Shown in pieces: positions 54,557-64,000 of a stretch of DNA of 64,000 nucleotides. The position numbers and the translations under genes were made by a program. Within the stretch, counting starts at the first letter, position 1; each line of letters starts with the position of its first letter. The notes below the pieces were generated by a model. That model was not told the origin of the DNA. It saw only the letters and a program-made list of their open reading frames with translations, and made no database searches. Origin of the DNA: CAXTPV01 sp965276715 (GTDB taxonomy: Bacteria > Pseudomonadota > Alphaproteobacteria > Acetobacterales > Acetobacteraceae); contig OZ255622.1 of assembly GCA_965276715.1 (NCBI GenBank), forward strand, positions 1,860,001 to 1,924,000, in the 5' to 3' direction.

Positions 54557-55855
54557 GGGCACCTCGAAGAATTCACTTCCCCGACTCGGTTGATTTGAGA
54601 CCCGATCGGATCGGGTCGTAGCGGGGTTGTTTGATGGGCCAGTTGGGGTTTTTTGATCTGAGCCGTCGTTACGAGGGCCTGGACCGGAAGAGAGACCCGT
54701 TGGTTGTTCTGGCGGCGACGGTTCCATGGGAGCTGTTTCGCCCCAAGCTGCTGGCCGCGCTGACAGCGCTGGACCTGCGCACCCCCGCGGCGGAGCGCAA
54801 AAGCGCCGCCGGTCGGAAGCCCTGGGACGAGTTGATCATCTTCAAGGCGCTGGTGGTGCAGGCGCTTTACAGCCTGTCCGACGAGCAGGCGGAGTACCAG
54901 ATGCGCGACCGGCTGTCGTTCATGCGCTTTCTCGGTCTGGGCGTTGAAGATGCTGTGCCGGACGCGACCACACTGTGGCTGTATCGCGAGGCGTTGGCCC
55001 GTGCGGGCGTGATCGAGGTGCTGTTTGCCGAGTTCGATCGGTATCTTCGTGACCGGGGTTTCCTGGCGATGGGCGGACAGATCATCGACGCGACCATTGT
55101 GGCAGCGCCGAAGCAGCGCAACAGCCGCGGCGACAACGAGGCGATCAAGCAGGGCGAAACACCGCAGGGCTGGGACGGCCAACCGGCTAAGCGGCGGCAG
55201 AAGGACATCGATGCGCGCTGGACCAAGAAGCACGGCAAATCGCACTACGGCTACAAGAACCACATCAGCATGGACAACCGGCACAAGCTGGTGCGGCGCT
55301 ACACGGTGACCAATGCGGCCCGCCGCAGCGGCGAACTCGACGCCGTGCTCGATCCCCACAACACAAGCTCGCGTGTCTGGGCCGACAGTGCCTATCGCTC
55401 GGCCGAGATCGAGGCCAGTCTTGCCGAGCGCGGTTACACGAGCTGCATTCATCGCCGCGGCGTCCGCAACCGGCCGCTATCGGCGCGCGAGCAGCAAGGC
55501 AACACCACGCGCTCGCGGGTGCGCTCCAGGGTCGAGCATGTGTTCGGCCATCAGGCGACGGCGATGGGGGGCAAGCTGGTGCGCACGGTCGGACTGGTGC
55601 GCGCACGGGTGAAGATCGGGATGCAGAACCTCGCCTATAATATGAGCCGGTTCGCTTACCTGCAGAACGTGGCGGCGAGCCCACCTTGAGAGAGCTCGTG
55701 CAGGCGGACTCTGTCCGCCGCACGCCAATCAGCCCGGAAAAACCCGCCAAAGCCGCTGAAACCAGGTCGCAACGCCGTCAAACGCGGCCCGGACGCGCGC
55801 CCAGTTCAAGTGAGATGATCATGTCCAACAAAACTGCGGTTTGTTCGAGGTGCCC
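54557..55855 (+). mobile_element. Complete IS5-family insertion sequence
   Basis: 1299 bp with terminal inverted repeats GGGCACCTCGAAGAA (left) and its near-complement ending 55855 (14 of 15). It is flanked by TTAA at 54553-54556 and 55856-55859, a YTAR-type 4-bp target duplication. Contains one intact transposase. It lies 67 bp after the IS630 copy. Confidence 0.92.
54634..55689 (+). CDS. IS5-family transposase
   Basis: 351 aa. LGFFDLSRRYEGLDRKRDPL and PWDELIIFKALVVQALYSLSDEQAEYQMRDRLSFMRFLGL form the N-terminal IS5 domain. The DDE core follows: Asp in GQIIDATIVAAPKQR, Asp in VWADSAYRSAEIE, Glu in SRVEHVFGHQA. KSHYGYKNHISMD is also typical. Intact. Confidence 0.94.
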   Translation: MGQLGFFDLSRRYEGLDRKRDPLVVLAATVPWELFRPKLLAALTALDLRTPAAERKSAAGRKPWDELIIFKALVVQALYSLSDEQAEYQMRDRLSFMRFLGLGVEDAVPDATTLWLYREALARAGVIEVLFAEFDRYLRDRGFLAMGGQIIDATIVAAPKQRNSRGDNEAIKQGETPQGWDGQPAKRRQKDIDARWTKKHGKSHYGYKNHISMDNRHKLVRRYTVTNAARRSGELDAVLDPHNTSSRVWADSAYRSAEIEASLAERGYTSCIHRRGVRNRPLSAREQQGNTTRSRVRSRVEHVFGHQATAMGGKLVRTVGLVRARVKIGMQNLAYNMSRFAYLQNVAASPP

Positions 55856-55895
55856 TTAAATTCTGTTATTCCTTGACTGAGACCGGTGTCGGGGT

Positions 55896-55914
55896 CTGGG
55901 CGCGCTGCGCCCAG
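55896..55914. repeat. Palindromic intergenic repeat, copy 2
   Basis: CTGGGCG-CGCTG-CGCCCAG followed by CGGGGTC. The same hairpin with one loop change precedes the GNAT gene at 56959, and a related one lies at 2049. Confidence 0.7.
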
Positions 55915-55929
55915 CGGGGTCCCGGGACG

Positions 55930-56240
55930 GCTATTTCGGAGGACAGTGGGTGCTTTGGTAGATGAGCATGGTGTCGCCCTCGAGGTCGAACTCGCCTTGG
56001 ACGGTTATGCGATGCTGCCCAGCACCAGGCGCGAGCTGCGCTTGTTGGCGTGGGCGACGGCGATAACAGGGCGAGATCGGCGGGGTCGCCCTTGGGCTCG
56101 GTGACCTCGGCGAGTTCAGATCAGCCGACCAGGTGTCGAGTCAGGCGCGCATCACGGGGCGATCGGCCAGTATCTGATCCGGTGCGGCTCGACCCCGGCG
56201 TCGCCGAGGCGACGGCGCTTGTGGTCGCGCGGAGGTATTC
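55930..56240 (-). pseudogene. Decayed duplicate of the GNAT gene and the ettA 3' end
   Basis: This stretch aligns with 57000-57615. 55950-56075 matches the C-terminal coding part of the GNAT gene, 56075-56155 matches its N-terminal part, and 56155-56240 matches the last codons of ettA (TGATCCGGTGCGGCTCGACC is shared). About 260 bp of the GNAT middle and a short segment before ettA are missing, and point changes break the frames. It is non-coding now. Confidence 0.8.
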
Positions 56241-56303
56241 GGCGGACGTCCATGTCTATCAGCGCCGTTCGGGCGTATAACTGGCTCGTCTGGAGGTCTT
56301 GCG

Positions 56304-56528
56304 ATGGTCGATCTGGTTGCGCGGACGAGAGCCTCGGTCGTGTCTGATCCATCGGTTATGGGAGGAATACCGGTCGTCGATGGGACGCGGATTCCGGCCA
56401 CGACAATTGCGGCCTATCTGGCTGCTGGCCGAGGCGATCGCGAGATTTTCGAGGATTATCCCACTCTGCCGGTGGATGGGATCGAGGCGGTGCGGCGGTG
56501 GCAGATCGAGGGTCTCGCCGGACGCTGA
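56304..56528 (+). CDS. DUF433 antitoxin-like protein
   Basis: 74 aa. VVSDPSVMGGIPVVDGTRIPATTIAAYLAAGRGDREIFEDYPTLPVDGIEAVRRW is the DUF433 pattern, a small helix-turn-helix-like domain found upstream of DUF5615 PIN-like proteins. It probably acts as the antitoxin and autoregulator. The partner starts 6 bp downstream. Confidence 0.9.
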   Translation: MVDLVARTRASVVSDPSVMGGIPVVDGTRIPATTIAAYLAAGRGDREIFEDYPTLPVDGIEAVRRWQIEGLAGR

Positions 56529-56534
56529 CCGCGT

Positions 56535-56948
56535 TTGGACAGGATCCTGATCGACGAGTGCCTCAGCCAGAGGCTGCTCGCCGTCGCAAAGGCACGCGGC
56601 CTGCACGCCGACCACGTTGTTTGGCTCGGCAAGAGCGGCATCCAGGACTGGTCACTCGTGTCCTTCGCCATCGAGCGGAACTATGCGCTGGTGACCAATA
56701 ATCGGCGCGATTTTCTGAAAGAGTATTCCAAGCATGCTCTTCATGACGGGCTCGTCATTGTGGTGCCGATGGTCGAGCGTGATGAGCAGGTCAGACTCTT
56801 CGAACTGGCCCTCGATGCCGCGGCGTCGTTGCCGGACACAATCAACCGGCTGATCGAAGTGTTCTCGGGTGGCGACGTCAGCGTCAGGGCTTGGTCGGCG
56901 AGGGACTTTGACCCGGCCTATCTGCACTCGCCCGCACGTTCACCATAA
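56535..56948 (+). CDS. DUF5615 PIN-like toxin
   Basis: 137 aa from a TTG. RILIDECLSQRLLAVAKARGLHADHVVWLGKSGIQDWSLVSFAIERNYALVTNNRRDFLKEY has the acidic residues of the PIN-like fold (Asp in LIDECLS, Asp in QDW, Asn-Arg-Arg-Asp). Likely an endoribonuclease toxin paired with the DUF433 protein; toxicity is unproven. The pair sits between a GNAT/ettA segment and its decayed copy. Confidence 0.87.
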   Translation: MDRILIDECLSQRLLAVAKARGLHADHVVWLGKSGIQDWSLVSFAIERNYALVTNNRRDFLKEYSKHALHDGLVIVVPMVERDEQVRLFELALDAAASLPDTINRLIEVFSGGDVSVRAWSARDFDPAYLHSPARSP

Positions 56949-56958
56949 CCGGGCGGGT

Positions 56959-56999
56959 CTGGGCGCGCTTCGCCCAGCGGGGTCCGGGGTTGGCCCCGG
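56959..56999. repeat. Palindromic intergenic repeat, copy 3
   Basis: CTGGGCG-CGCTT-CGCCCAG at 56959-56977, then CCGGGG-TTGG-CCCCGG at 56984-56999, ending exactly at the GNAT stop. A possible bidirectional terminator between the toxin and GNAT genes. Confidence 0.7.
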
Positions 57000-57512
57000 C
57001 TACTCCGCCGCCCGGCGGGTGCTCTGATAGATGAGCATGGTGTCGCCGTCGCGGTCGAACTCGCCTTGGACGGTCATGCCGATGCTGCCCAGCACCAGGC
57101 GCGAGCTTCGGTTGTCGGCTCGGGCGACGGCGATGATTTTGGGCACGCCCTCGTCGTGGGCGAACCGGAGCGCCGCCGCGGCGGCTTCGCGGGCGAGGCC
57201 GCGGCCTCGCGCACTCGGCTGCAGCGCGAACCGCAGGCCGATGCCGCGGCCGTCGGGGCGCTCGTGCACACCAGTGATGCCGCGGAATTGGCCCTGTTCG
57301 CGCACGGTGAAGATGCCCACGCCCTCGCGGCCCCAGGCGGCGACGTCGTCGGCCATTTCGGCGGCGGACTGGCCCGGGCTGCGAACGCCACCCAGCATCA
57401 GCGCGAAGGCGGCGGGATCGCTCTTGAGCTTCGTGACGTCGGCGAGATCAGACCAGTTGACCGGGCGCAGCGTCAGGCGCGCGGTCCGGATGATGCGGGG
57501 GGAGTGCGGCAT
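57000..57512 (-). CDS. GNAT family N-acetyltransferase
   Basis: 170 aa of the RimJ/RimL type. RTARLTLRPVNWSDLADVTKLKSDPAAF, the acetyl-CoA loop in LQPSARGRGLAREAAAAALRFA, VPKIIAVARADNRSSRLVLGSIGM. Acceptor unknown. It starts 32 bp after the ettA stop, so it is likely co-transcribed with ettA. Confidence 0.92.
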   Translation of the reverse strand: MPHSPRIIRTARLTLRPVNWSDLADVTKLKSDPAAFALMLGGVRSPGQSAAEMADDVAAWGREGVGIFTVREQGQFRGITGVHERPDGRGIGLRFALQPSARGRGLAREAAAAALRFAHDEGVPKIIAVARADNRSSRLVLGSIGMTVQGEFDRDGDTMLIYQSTRRAAE

Positions 57513-57544
57513 GACGCGTCATCGCGCCAGGCCTCGCGCGCGGG

Positions 57545-59224
<1,680 letters not shown>

Positions 59225-59253
59225 CGAGGTGTCCCGGAGTAAGAGGCGCCGCC

Positions 59254-59326
59254 TGCGCCCGGCAGGAATCGAACCCGCAACCAAGCCGTTATGAGCGGCC
59301 CGCTCTAACCGTTGAGCTACAGGCGC
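59254..59326 (-). tRNA. tRNA with CAU anticodon, probably tRNA-Ile2
   Basis: Acceptor GCGCCTG/CGGGCGC (one wobble), D-arm GCTCAACGGTTAGAGC, anticodon stem GGCCG/CGGCT with loop CTCATAA (CAU), T-arm GCGGG-TTCGATT-CCTGC, discriminator A; CCA is not encoded. The CTTGGTTGC variable region resembles tRNA-Ile(CAU), whose C34 is modified to lysidine, rather than elongator Met. The identity is inferred from sequence pattern. Confidence 0.88.
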
Positions 59327-59384
59327 AAGGGGCTGGCGGTTCATCGCGCATGCGCCCGGGCGGCGCAAGTGCTAGGGTGAGGCG

Positions 59385-59921
59385 ATGGACACAGCGGTTC
59401 AGCGAGGCATGACGCTTGCCGACTTCTTCCCATGGGCGGAAGCGCAGGACGCGCGCTATGAGTTCGACGGGTCGGAGCCGGTCGAGGTGACGGGCGGCCG
59501 GATCGGCAACAGCCAATTGATGATCGAGCTGTTGGTTGCGTTGCGATCGCGCCTGAAAGGGACGGGTCACGAGGCGCTGGGGCCCGACGCCGGGCTGCGG
59601 ACCATAGGGCAGGCCATCCGTTATCCGGACGCGGTGGTGACGCGCTCCCGGACGGACGGAGACGCCTTCTGGGTGGCTGACCCGCTCGTCGTCTTCGAGA
59701 TCGTGAACCCGAGTTCGGAGCGGACGGACCGGGTGATCAAGCGCCGTGAATACGAAGCGGTGGCGACGATCCGGCGATACGTGATCTTCGGTCTCGACGG
59801 CGGTGTGACGGATCTGGCGTGCGGCGCGGACGGGCGGTTCGTCGAGCGCGCGCTTTCGCGCAACGACACGCTGGAGATGCCGGAGATCCGGGTGTCGCTT
59901 CCACTGTCGGAACTCTGGTAA
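59385..59921 (+). CDS. Uma2 family endonuclease-like protein
   Basis: 178 aa of the Uma2/DUF820 restriction-endonuclease-like fold. MTLADFFPWAEAQDARYEFDGSEPVEVTGG, AIRYPDAVVTRS with the catalytic Asp, LVVFEIVNPSSERTDRVIKRREYEAVATIRRYVIF. Such proteins are predicted nucleases, abundant as solitary genes, of unclear role. Divergent from the tRNA gene. Confidence 0.9.
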   Translation: MDTAVQRGMTLADFFPWAEAQDARYEFDGSEPVEVTGGRIGNSQLMIELLVALRSRLKGTGHEALGPDAGLRTIGQAIRYPDAVVTRSRTDGDAFWVADPLVVFEIVNPSSERTDRVIKRREYEAVATIRRYVIFGLDGGVTDLACGADGRFVERALSRNDTLEMPEIRVSLPLSELW

Positions 59922-59930
59922 GGCGGGTCC

Positions 59931-59998
59931 GGGGCGCCTGCCCCGTCACGCCGAAGGCGTGCTATCGCACGGCATGATGCAGGGGCAGAACCCCTGGT
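59931..59998. repeat. Palindromic intergenic repeat, copy 4
   Basis: GGGGC-GCCT-GCCCC at 59931-59944 and CACGCC-GAA-GGCGTG at 59947-59961, then AGGGGCAGAACCCCT. The second hairpin is nearly identical to the inner part of the 2049-2091 copy. Lies between the Uma2 gene and ppa. Confidence 0.65.
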
Positions 59999-60015
59999 TT
60001 GTTTGGGAATCGGTC

Positions 60016-60567
60016 ATGGACGTCAGCAAGATCAGCACCGGCAAGGAGCCGCCGTCGGACATCAACGTGGTGATCGAGATCCCGCAGGGTTCGTCGGTCA
60101 AGTACGAGATCGACAAGGACAGCGGGGCGATCATGGTCGACCGCTTCCTGTTCACCTCGATGGCCTATCCGGCGGCCTACGGCTTCATTCCCGGCACGCT
60201 GGCCGCCGACGGCGATCCGGCCGACGCGCTGGTGCTCACGCCGGCGCCGGTGGTGCCAGGTTCGGTGATCCGCTGCCGTCCGATCGGGATGCTGCGGATG
60301 GAGGACGAGAGCGGCCAGGACGAGAAGATCGTCTGCGTGCCGCACGACAAGATCCATCCGACCTACAAGACGATCGAGCGGATCGAGGAGCTGCCGGACA
60401 TCCTGCGGCAGTCGATCGAGCATTTCTTCACCCGCTACAAGGACCTGGAGCCCGAGAAATGGGTAAAGGTGACGGGCTGGGCGGATCGGGACGCGGCGGA
60501 GCGGGTGATCGTGGCGTCGATCGAGGCCGGGTCGGAGGAAGGTCGGAAGCCGTTCCCTCAGGCGTAG
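60016..60567 (+). CDS. ppa: Inorganic pyrophosphatase
   Basis: 183 aa class-I enzyme. Removes pyrophosphate made by biosynthesis. VVIEIPQGSSVKYEIDKDSGAIMVDRF, MAYPAAYGFIPGTLAADGDPADALVL with the metal-binding Asp residues, and KIVCVPHDKIHPTYK. The start is the ATG giving MDVSKIST; the open frame upstream runs into a palindromic repeat. Confidence 0.96.
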   Translation: MDVSKISTGKEPPSDINVVIEIPQGSSVKYEIDKDSGAIMVDRFLFTSMAYPAAYGFIPGTLAADGDPADALVLTPAPVVPGSVIRCRPIGMLRMEDESGQDEKIVCVPHDKIHPTYKTIERIEELPDILRQSIEHFFTRYKDLEPEKWVKVTGWADRDAAERVIVASIEAGSEEGRKPFPQA

Positions 60568-60574
60568 CGGGCCC

Positions 60575-61090
60575 TCAGGGATCGTAGGCGACGAGGGCCT
60601 CGAACGGGACGTCGAGGCGGTCGCGCCCACCGAGGAAGGTGAGCTCCATGATGGCGGCGGCGCCGACGATCTCGGCACCGGCTTGGCGGAGGAGTGTGAT
60701 GCCGGCGGCCATGGTGCCGCCGGTGGCGAGCAGGTCGTCGACGACGACGATGCGCTGGCCCGGGCGGACGGCGTCGGCCTGGACCTCGACTCGATCGGCG
60801 CCGTATTCGAGCGCGTAGTCGAGGCCGATCGTGGGGCCGGGCAGCTTGCCGCGCTTGCGGATCATGGTGAAGCCGCAGGCGAGCTGCAGGGCGAGCGGGG
60901 CTGCGAGCAGAAAGCCGCGGCTCTCGACGCCGGCGATGAGATCGGGGTGCCACTGTCGGAGCACGAGGGTGAGGCGGGAGATGGCGATCTGCCAAGCCTC
61001 GGCGTTCCTGAGCAGGGTCGAGATGTCGTAGAACAGGATCCCCGGCTTGGGGAAATCCGGGACGGCCCGGATGTGGTCTTTGAGGTCCAT
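60575..61090 (-). CDS. apt: Adenine phosphoribosyltransferase
   Basis: 171 aa. Salvages adenine to AMP. MDLKDHIRAVPDFPKPGILFYDISTLL, GVESRGFLLAAPLALQL and the PRPP loop VVVDDLLATGGTMAAG are canonical. Convergent with ppa, stops only 7 bp apart. Confidence 0.96.
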   Translation of the reverse strand: MDLKDHIRAVPDFPKPGILFYDISTLLRNAEAWQIAISRLTLVLRQWHPDLIAGVESRGFLLAAPLALQLACGFTMIRKRGKLPGPTIGLDYALEYGADRVEVQADAVRPGQRIVVVDDLLATGGTMAAGITLLRQAGAEIVGAAAIMELTFLGGRDRLDVPFEALVAYDP

Positions 61091-61163
61091 GGGCCGTCCC
61101 GTCTTGTCGCTGAGCGCCTATAGCCCAGCGGTCGCCGGGCCTCCAGAGGCGATCGGCGGGCGA

Positions 61164-61307
61164 TCAGTTGCCGTTCTTGACCGCGTTGGCGCCGTTGGCG
61201 ACGCCCTGTCCCGCCGACTTCACGTCCTGGCCGGCGCCTTCGATGGTGTTGCACGCGGCGAGGCCGAGGGCCGCGAGAAGGATCGCGGCTGAGAGGGCTC
61301 GGGTCAT
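61164..61307 (-). CDS. Entericidin A/B family lipoprotein
   Basis: 47 aa. MTRALSAAILLAALGLAACN is a lipoprotein signal with lipobox LAAC. The short mature part, NTIEGAGQDVKSAGQGVANGAN, is the entericidin signature. Small outer-membrane lipoproteins linked to envelope stress in enterics. It follows the 3' end of the large phosphoesterase gene by 6 bp on the same strand. Confidence 0.88.
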   Translation of the reverse strand: MTRALSAAILLAALGLAACNTIEGAGQDVKSAGQGVANGANAVKNGN

Positions 61308-61313
61308 GGTCGA

Positions 61314-64000
61314 CTACTCCCTGGTTGATAGGGGCGTAACGACCGGCCGGGTGTTTTGTTCACGTGTCCATTTCGCAAGGATCGCGGCTCGGTCGCGGCG
61401 GAGGTCGGCGCCGGAGCGGACGCTCGGATAGGGGCGGTTCGGCATCAGGCCCTGCCAGACCACGCGATTGAACGCGTTCTCGTCGTTCTGGTCGGCATCG
61501 GTGAAGGTGAAGCCCTTCATGTGCCGGGCCCAGTAGCTGGCCGGGCGAACCAGGGCGCCCGGACCGACGCGCTGTTCGAGGGCGGCGTGCTGGACAGCGC
61601 CGAACATGGCGCTGATCGGCAGCGTAGTCTCGGTGGTGAGCAGCACCGAGGGCGTGGCGGTGTAGGTCCAGATGGCCTGCCGAAGGTCGAACACGTCCGA
61701 CATCGGCCGCGCGGTGGCGTCGTGCAGGTTGAGCTGGCCGACGCCGAGCAGGTCCTCGATGGTGCGCAGCATGTTGACGGTGTTGTAGCGGGTGGAGACG
61801 ACCCGGTTGTGCTTGACGTAGGCGCCGGCGACGAAGGCGACCGTGCGGTGGGCGTCGACATGGTCGGGGCCGTCCTGGCTGTCATCCTCGATGACGAACA
61901 CCACGGTGCTGTCGGCGTACGGGCTCTGCGAGAGGTGCTGGAGCAGCAGGCCGATGGCGTAGTCGTTGTCGGCGACGTCGAGCTCCGGGGTGTTGACGTT
62001 GCTGAGCGCGGGCTCGAAGCCGGGGGCCGCCGGTCCGGTGTCGCCGATATGGTCGTTCATGAAGCGGACCATCTCGAAGGCCGGCAGGTTCTTGCCGGCA
62101 ACGTAGCCGTCGAACTCGCGCGCCCACTCCCGATAGCGGTAGAAGTCGGGGAGCTTGTTGTCGAAGCCGCGGAAATAGGGATCAGTGACGCCGAGCAGGG
62201 CGCGGTCGGTGGCGACGGCGACCGTGGTGTTGGTCGCGGCGGGGTCGGCGAGCAGGGGCGTCTGGGCACCGAATTGGGCGGCGGAGTCCTGATACAGCGA
62301 GATGTCGATGAAGAAGCCGTAGTTGCGCAAGCTGAGGCCGGCATTCTCGACGGCGTTCCAGATGAAGTCGGCGCCGTCAGTCCCGTCGGCCGCCTCGCCG
62401 TTGAAAATGTTGCGGCTGCCGGGAAGGATGTTCGGGTTGCTGTTGATGCGCAGCAGCGGCTGGGTCGGCTGGCGGGTGGCCGTGCTGGGGAAGGCGATGT
62501 TGATGTCGCGCTCGAGACCGTTGCTGTCGTCGGTGAAGCCGCGGCCGGCGTAGTTCTCGGGGACGATCTTCTCGTCCATGTCGGTGGTGCGCGCCTGCAC
62601 GGTCCAGGGCCAGCCCGAGGCGCTGACATCGCCGGCGCAATAGGTGTTGTCGAGATCGACGAACCCTCTGGCGATGGCGTGCTGGTTGGGGGTGACGGAA
62701 TTGGGGAACTCGGCGATCGAGGGGTCGCCGTTGCCGACCGGCAGGTCGCCGAGGACCTCGTCGTAGGTGCGGTTCTCGCGGACGATGTAGATGACGTGCT
62801 TGATGTGGGTTCGCAGCTTGGCCATCAGCGTCTCGTCCGCCGCCGTCGGACCGTCGAGCAGGTTGGCGTTGACGCCGGTCTGCACTGTGAGCGGGATATA
62901 GGAGGTGAGCGCAGGGATCGGCAGGGTGAGCAGGCCGGCCCGGGTCTGCTGCAGGACGTATTCGTTGCTGGCGCGCTTGGCAACGCCGGCGCAGCCTGGG
63001 GCGAGGTTGGGATCGGAACCGACGCTGGTGCAGTAGGTGATATCGGAACCGGTCGGGCTCTTGCCGTTGGCGACGAACAGGCGATGGCCGTCGGCACTGA
63101 CCGCGACCGCGTTCGGATAGTGGCCGGTCGGGACCAGGCTGACGACGAGGTCGAGCGGCAGCGAGACGACAGCCAACGCGTTGATGCCGGCCTCGGTCAC
63201 GTAGAGGGTCTGCTCGTCGGGCGACAGGGCGAGATTGTTCGGGTTGCTGCCGCGGTAGTTCTTGCCGAGGAACGGCAGCAGCGGGCCGGCGACGCGGATC
63301 TGGTGCAGGATGGCGTTGTTGGCGGTGTCGATGACGTACACGGTGTCGCTGTTGTCGGCGGCGACGTAGAGGCGGGTGCCGGCGCGGTTGAGGATCATCT
63401 TGTTGGGCGCGCCCGACACCGTGATGCGGGCCTTCAGGACCGGAGCGCCGGAGATGTCGACCACATCGATCTCGCTGTCGCGGACGCTGGAGATGTAGGC
63501 GGTGTTGCCGTGGATGGCGACGCCGAACGGGAACTCGCCGCCGGCGACACCGGCCTGGGCGGCGCTGATCTGACCCGGGCGGAGATCGAGCTCGGCCTTC
63601 GCGCCGGTCGCAAGCGTGACGACGCTCACGGAATCGTTCTCGAAATTGGCGACGACGGCGCGGGCGCCATCGCCGGTGATGGCGAGGCCGGCGGCTTCGC
63701 GCGGGTTGGTGGCGGCGGCGAACGCGGGCGGGATGAGCGGCGCGGTGCCATTGCCAAGCAGGCCGTTGCCGGCGACGTGGCCGAGGGCGATCGGAGTGCG
63801 GGTCTCGGTCCAGGTGCCGGCTGTGCGCGCGTAGCTGTGGATGTCGTCATCGACGCCGCCGGTGACATAGAAATGCTGGCCGTCGGGAGCGAAGGCGATG
63901 CCGTTGAAGGTGTTGGGAACCTGCACGGCCTGGATCTGGCGCGGGGTGCCGCTCGTGACGTCGTAGACGAAGACGTAGTCGTTGCTGTCGGCTTGGATGT
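61314..64000 (-). CDS. Beta-propeller (YVTN) plus phosphoesterase-domain protein, 5' end outside the window
   Basis: At least 895 aa, still open at the edge. The N-terminal half shows seven-bladed propeller repeats (FNGIAFAPDGQHFYVTGG, RLYVAADNSDTVYVIDTANNAIL, NNLALSPDEQTLYVTEAGINALAVV, YPNAVAVSADGHRLFVANG). From about residue 400 of the visible part comes a phosphoesterase (phospholipase C/acid phosphatase-like) domain: HVIYIVRENRTYDEVLGDL, TVVFVIEDDSQDGPDHVDAHRTVAFVAGAYV. Probably exported; the signal peptide is not seen. Substrate unknown. Confidence 0.88.
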   Translation of the reverse strand, partial: IQADSNDYVFVYDVTSGTPRQIQAVQVPNTFNGIAFAPDGQHFYVTGGVDDDIHSYARTAGTWTETRTPIALGHVAGNGLLGNGTAPLIPPAFAAATNPREAAGLAITGDGARAVVANFENDSVSVVTLATGAKAELDLRPGQISAAQAGVAGGEFPFGVAIHGNTAYISSVRDSEIDVVDISGAPVLKARITVSGAPNKMILNRAGTRLYVAADNSDTVYVIDTANNAILHQIRVAGPLLPFLGKNYRGSNPNNLALSPDEQTLYVTEAGINALAVVSLPLDLVVSLVPTGHYPNAVAVSADGHRLFVANGKSPTGSDITYCTSVGSDPNLAPGCAGVAKRASNEYVLQQTRAGLLTLPIPALTSYIPLTVQTGVNANLLDGPTAADETLMAKLRTHIKHVIYIVRENRTYDEVLGDLPVGNGDPSIAEFPNSVTPNQHAIARGFVDLDNTYCAGDVSASGWPWTVQARTTDMDEKIVPENYAGRGFTDDSNGLERDINIAFPSTATRQPTQPLLRINSNPNILPGSRNIFNGEAADGTDGADFIWNAVENAGLSLRNYGFFIDISLYQDSAAQFGAQTPLLADPAATNTTVAVATDRALLGVTDPYFRGFDNKLPDFYRYREWAREFDGYVAGKNLPAFEMVRFMNDHIGDTGPAAPGFEPALSNVNTPELDVADNDYAIGLLLQHLSQSPYADSTVVFVIEDDSQDGPDHVDAHRTVAFVAGAYVKHNRVVSTRYNTVNMLRTIEDLLGVGQLNLHDATARPMSDVFDLRQAIWTYTATPSVLLTTETTLPISAMFGAVQHAALEQRVGPGALVRPASYWARHMKGFTFTDADQNDENAFNRVVWQGLMPNRPYPSVRSGADLRRDRAAILAKWTREQNTRPVVTPLSTRE

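Overview
The window is high-GC chromosomal DNA from an alphaproteobacterium, probably Rhodospirillales-like. This is inferred from the truB-rpsO-pnp and rdgB-rph-hrcA blocks, an IspDF-type fusion, a full hopanoid operon (hpnA to hpnG), a cheAWYBR operon and a fliM-cheZ-cheY set. Genes are densely packed, with many 4-bp stop/start overlaps. The exceptions are accessory stretches at about 19.1-20.8 kb and 49.8-57 kb.

Layout. 0-9.3 kb: HPr-EI phosphotransferase, SorC-type sugar regulator, an IspDF-like protein whose IspF half has lost its metal ligands, truB, rpsO, pnp and a flavin oxidoreductase with a C-terminal cysteine cluster. 9.3-14.5 kb: chemotaxis operon cheA-W-Y-B-R on the minus strand. 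14.5-19.1 kb: rdgB, rph, hrcA, a Trm112-like protein, a Lon N-terminal-domain protein, a thioredoxin/TPR chaperone and tRNA-Gly(GCC). 19.1-20.8 kb: mostly non-coding, with a frameshifted tandem-repeat gene. 20.8-26.6 kb: a secreted hydrolase, TetR-SDR pair, divergent LysR/MDR pair and an internally deleted FAD dehydrogenase. 26.7-29.5 kb: a response regulator, a His-rich secreted protein, a conserved hypothetical and a PfkB kinase. 29.5-34.1 kb: MlaC/HpnM, MlaA, metF, tyrC, hisC.

34.2-42.6 kb is the hopanoid operon. HpnC, HpnD and HpnE make squalene from farnesyl diphosphate, Shc cyclises it to hopene, and HpnG, HpnA and HpnB act in side-chain or extended-hopanoid chemistry or accessory steps. 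A DUF5872-like gene sits between hpnD and hpnE. The nearby mlaA and mlaC/hpnM genes are lipid-transport components, so the locus links sterol-like lipid synthesis with envelope lipid traffic. 42.7-49.8 kb: a lipoprotein, DUF4112, cheY-cheZ-fliM, a FAH-family hydrolase, an amidase, an SDR and an exported hypothetical.

49.8-57 kb is accessory: small secreted or membrane hypotheticals, a degraded IS3 copy, a complete IS630 copy (TA duplication), a complete IS5 copy (TTAA duplication), and a DUF433/DUF5615 toxin-antitoxin-like pair. That pair lies between a GNAT/ettA segment and a decayed duplicate of the same segment. 57-64 kb: GNAT, ettA, a CAU-anticodon tRNA, Uma2, ppa, apt, an entericidin-like lipoprotein and a large beta-propeller/phosphoesterase protein that runs off the end. 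Palindromic GC-rich intergenic repeats recur at about 2.0, 55.9, 57.0 and 59.9 kb.
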